A stretch of DNA of 9,185 nt, from positions 1 through 9,185 of the forward strand of contig CALAHL010000330.1 of assembly GCA_937891725.1 (NCBI GenBank), written 5' to 3'. Source of the stretch: an uncultured Rhodospirillaceae bacterium (GTDB lineage: Bacteria; Pseudomonadota; Alphaproteobacteria; Thalassobaculales; Thalassobaculaceae). The notes under the pieces are model-generated. The model was not told where the DNA came from. It saw nothing but the letters and a program-made list of their open reading frames with translations, and did not search any database. Position numbers and translations under genes: made by a program. Positions 7,297 through 9,185 of the stretch are shown in pieces; positions within the stretch are counted from its first letter, which is position 1, and every line of letters starts with the position of its first letter.

Positions 7297-7334
7297 AAAC
7301 CCGAACGGTTCGAAAATTTTGAAAACCCGAAAGG
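7297..7334. repeat. 12-bp direct repeat, candidate regulator binding sites
   Basis: AAACCCGAACGG (7297-7308) and AAACCCGAAAGG (7323-7334) differ at one base and start 26 bp apart, about two and a half helical turns. On the strand transcribed towards usp they read as CCGTTCGGGTTT and CCTTTCGGGTTT. They flank the candidate -35 box of the usp-BCCT operon, a position suited to a dimeric activator or repressor. The first copy overlaps the dyad CGAAC-G-GTTCG (7302-7312). Confidence 0.4.
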
Positions 7335-7392
7335 ATTCAGGTGTCCGTCCGGCGCGATCAAACCGCAAATAGCTTTCACTTCAAAAGCTTAC

Positions 7393-7419
7393 GGAAGCGA
7401 GAGCAAGGGCGTCGCTTCC
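7393..7419 (-). terminator. Possible weak hairpin terminator after the nitroreductase gene
   Basis: GGAAGCGA (7393-7400) and TCGCTTCC (7412-7419) form a perfect 8-bp stem with an 11-base loop, starting 23 bases after the nitroreductase stop on the minus strand. The following minus-strand bases are GTAAGCTTTTGAAG, so the T-tract is short and delayed. It may end the transcript only partly, or act as a 3'-end stabilising hairpin. Confidence 0.4.
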
Positions 7420-7442
7420 TGGGGTCGACCTGAATTCACCGT

Positions 7443-8282
7443 TCAGCGAATTCCAAACCCCATCGCCTTTGCAATTTCAGAGAGTTTGTCGCGACCGTTC
7501 ATCGCCGAAAGAGTCGACATCCGCTTGATCACGCGCTGGGTCCAACTGTCTTGGGCCATTTCGTTCCTGCTGGAAAAGGCACCCATCTCGGCATCATAAG
7601 CAGCCCGCAGCGTGCTCTCGTCAGAGGTCCCGTAGGTTTCATGGTGCAGCACGACCGATTGCGGCAACCGCGGCTTCACTTCGTTCGCAGCGTTCGGGTC
7701 GGCGTAGCCGACACACAAACCGAACACCCCCATGGTGCCCGCAGGCAGACCCAACAGCTCTCCGACCTGGATCGGATCGTTGCGCATGGCGCCGATATAG
7801 ACCGTCGACAGACCCAGAGATTCGGCAGCCACCGTCGCATTCTGCGCCGCCAGTGCCGCATCTATCGCAGCGACCAGGAAGGTTTCCAAATACGGCAGCG
7901 AGGCCAGTTCAACGCCTTCCTCGGCCCCCAACCGCTCATTGCGGGACAGATCCGCCACCCAGACCAAGAACAGCGGGCATTGCTCGATATGTTTCTGATT
8001 GCTGGCGATCTTGGCGAACGAGGCCTTCTTTGCCGGGTCGGTCACGGCGATCACTGACCAGGTCTGAAGGTTCGAGCTGGTGGCTGCCGATTGCGCCGCC
8101 GCGACCAGAGTCTCGAGCGTCCCTTCCGGCACCGGGTCCGATCGATACCCGCGCACCGATCGATGCGACATCAGCAGATCGATATGCGCGTTCCACGGTC
8201 CGGCCGGCGGAATTTCCGAAGCCCCATACCGAAGTTGAAGGGCCTTCGACTTGGTCTGGTCGGATGCAAGAGCAACGGTCAT
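7443..8282 (-). CDS. NfsA-like NADPH-dependent nitro/flavin reductase
   Basis: This 279-residue cytoplasmic enzyme belongs to the nitroreductase fold, closest to the NfsA/FRP group that uses FMN and NADPH to reduce nitroaromatics, quinones or free flavin by two electrons. Visible landmarks are HRSVRGY (40-46), matching the FMN-phosphate region His-Arg-Ser-x-Arg of NfsA; SSNLQ (69-73), matching the SSSFLQ loop; NQKHIEQ (95-101); AAESLGLSTVYIGAMRN (152-168), the second FMN and phosphate loop; FGLCVGY (187-193); and VKPRLP (202-207), with Lys203 and Arg205 at the positions of NfsA Lys167 and Arg169. A leader of about 30 residues precedes the fold, making it longer than the 240 residues of E. coli NfsA. 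The ATG at 8282-8280 has AGGA about 9 bases upstream. It follows the ligase gene by 97 bp (stop at 8377) on the same strand and may be co-transcribed. The natural substrate is unknown; many members act on xenobiotics only incidentally. Confidence 0.9.
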   Translation of the reverse strand: MTVALASDQTKSKALQLRYGASEIPPAGPWNAHIDLLMSHRSVRGYRSDPVPEGTLETLVAAAQSAATSSNLQTWSVIAVTDPAKKASFAKIASNQKHIEQCPLFLVWVADLSRNERLGAEEGVELASLPYLETFLVAAIDAALAAQNATVAAESLGLSTVYIGAMRNDPIQVGELLGLPAGTMGVFGLCVGYADPNAANEVKPRLPQSVVLHHETYGTSDESTLRAAYDAEMGAFSSRNEMAQDSWTQRVIKRMSTLSAMNGRDKLSEIAKAMGFGIR

Positions 8283-8376
8283 ACGGGAAATCCTGGGGAA
8301 GCGTTTTCGAGATACAGTTCAAGCATGTAGGCATTCACCGGATCGGGGAAAGCCGCGCTGCGGGAACGAGAGAAGT

Positions 8377-9185
8377 TCAGTCTGCCGAAAGTCTGTGTTT
8401 GAGGATCTTTCCGGCGGCTGTCGCCGGCAGCGCTTCGCGCAGGATCCAATGGCTGGGGCGCTTGTACGGCGAGAGTGAGCTGGTAACGAAGGCCGCCAGA
8501 TCTTCGACGGCGGGCGTGCGGCCCCGCACCGGTTGCACAAAGGCCAGAATATCCTCATTACCGTCCGAACCGGGACGTCCGACCACGCCGCACAGAGCGA
8601 CATCCGGATGCCGCAGGATCGCCTCCTCGACTTCGGGGGGATACACGTTGAATCCGGAGCGGATGATCAGCTCTTTTTTACGGCCGACAACGTATAACAG
8701 CCTCTCACCGCTGTCCGGATCGGCTCGGATAAGACCGATATCTCCGGTCTTGAACCATAGCTGGCCGTCCATCTCGGATAAGACGGCAGCCGTCTCGTCC
8801 TCGGCCCGGTAATAGCCCTTCATAACCAGCCGCCCGGAGACCCAGATTTCCCCAACCTGGCCGGAAGACAGCTCGGCACCTAGATCATCGGCGATGCGGA
8901 CCGACACATCCTGCAGGATCTCACCGACTGTGTTGTCGGCTCTTGGTCTGGCAATCTCGGTAACCGTGACTGTAGGCGAGGTCTCGGTCAGGCCGTAGCC
9001 ATTGTGCAACGGTAGCCCGAATGCCGTCTCGACCCGCTCCTTCAGTCCCAGATCCAACGGAGCGCCGCCCGACGAGAGGTACCGGACCCGTCCCGGACTC
9101 AAGGCGGAGCCACGAAGTGTTGTGTGCTCCAAGATCCGGGCATACATCTGAGGGACCCCGTTGAAGATCGTCAGGTCTCCCGACT
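8377..9185 (-). CDS. AMP-forming acyl/aryl-CoA ligase, C-terminal part, cut by window edge
   Basis: The frame is open from the stop at 8379-8377 to the last base, giving 268 visible residues, about half of a normal 500-550-residue enzyme; the true start is outside, and the internal ATG at 9147 is not a start. Numbering from the first visible residue, the ANL-family motifs appear in order: FNGVPQMYA (7-15), SSGGAPL (37-43), NGYGLTETSP (61-70), WFKTGDIG (143-150), the hinge region GRKKELIIRSGFNVYPPEVE (167-186), and the C-terminal PATAAGKILK with the adenylation lysine at Lys259. These enzymes activate a carboxylic acid with ATP to an acyl-AMP, then form the CoA thioester. The adenylation core that sets the substrate is largely missing, so a fatty, aromatic or dicarboxylic acid cannot be chosen. 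The gene is followed 97 bp later by the nitroreductase. No key residue is lost in the visible part. Confidence 0.92.
   Translation of the reverse strand, partial: SGDLTIFNGVPQMYARILEHTTLRGSALSPGRVRYLSSGGAPLDLGLKERVETAFGLPLHNGYGLTETSPTVTVTEIARPRADNTVGEILQDVSVRIADDLGAELSSGQVGEIWVSGRLVMKGYYRAEDETAAVLSEMDGQLWFKTGDIGLIRADPDSGERLLYVVGRKKELIIRSGFNVYPPEVEEAILRHPDVALCGVVGRPGSDGNEDILAFVQPVRGRTPAVEDLAAFVTSSLSPYKRPSHWILREALPATAAGKILKHRLSAD

Larger units (their letters stand above)
7187..7442 (-). promoter_or_regulatory. Leader and promoter region of the usp-BCCT operon
   Basis: This 256-base gap is visibly richer in A and T than its flanks and contains no believable gene. Reading on the minus strand towards usp, the best -10 candidate is TTTAAT (7289-7284, 5 of 6 consensus matches) with a weak -35 TCGAAC (7313-7308) 18 bases upstream. 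The -35 lies within the dyad CGAAC-G-GTTCG (7302-7312), and direct repeats flank it. A further dyad around GCAT-CC-ATGC (7258-7267) and a run AATAAATAAATAT (complement of 7239-7251) lie in the leader. No recognised riboswitch is apparent. Confidence 0.4.

Noticed and set aside
7231..7599. Plus-strand open frame of 122 codons beginning in the AT-richer gap
   Set aside because: It starts at a TTG without a ribosome binding site, runs antisense into the nitroreductase C-terminus and resembles nothing I know.
1..9185. Search for CRISPR arrays, tRNA or rRNA genes, insertion sequences and toxin-antitoxin pairs
   Set aside because: No regularly spaced repeats, no recognisable tRNA or rRNA segments, no transposase-like frames or terminal inverted repeats, and no small gene pairs were seen by eye.

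Overview
The window is GC-rich, gene-dense bacterial chromosome with little intergenic space. The gene set is an NfsA-type flavin reductase, a TAXI-type TRAP transporter, a BCCT carrier with an adjacent universal stress protein, and CoA-dependent degradative enzymes. Together with strong AAGGAGG ribosome binding sites, this suggests a proteobacterium, most likely an environmental or marine alphaproteobacterium of the Rhodospirillales kind. That placement is inferred from gene content and composition only. I see no rRNA, tRNA, CRISPR array, insertion sequence, phage gene or integration scar.

Layout. (1) 1-655, minus: N-terminal part of a PcaF/PaaJ-type thiolase, cut by the window edge. (2) 740-1633, minus: a ten-helix EamA/DMT exporter-like protein, 84 bp upstream of the thiolase and co-directional with it. 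(3) 1634-1813: a divergent control region with an inverted repeat around a candidate -10 box. (4) 1814-2968 and 3013-4995, plus: a two-gene operon for a TAXI-family periplasmic binding protein and a fused DctQ-DctM permease, which together make a complete TRAP uptake system. (5) 5022-5050: a strong hairpin terminator usable from both sides. (6) 5073-6701 and 6773-7186, minus: a BCCT carrier preceded by a universal stress protein, in the order usp then bcct. (7) 7187-7442: an AT-richer control region with a 12-bp direct repeat. (8) 7443-8282, minus: an NfsA-like nitro/flavin reductase. (9) 8377-9185, minus: the C-terminal half of an acyl/aryl-CoA ligase cut by the window edge.

How the parts may work together. 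The centre holds two independent ion-driven uptake systems facing each other, a TRAP importer and a BCCT carrier. The BCCT carrier keeps the aromatic cage residues used by betaine-type carriers but lacks a long C-terminal regulatory tail. The small USP gene beside it is a plausible cytoplasmic modulator; the published precedent is TeaD of the Halomonas ectoine TRAP system. The flanks hold CoA-dependent enzymes (ligase at one end, beta-ketoadipyl-CoA-type thiolase at the other) and a flavin reductase, which fits uptake and breakdown of small organic acids or quaternary amines. The substrates cannot be read from the sequence. I found no clear new defence, mobile or RNA-based system; the region looks like an ordinary transport and catabolism neighbourhood with a few regulatory features worth checking.
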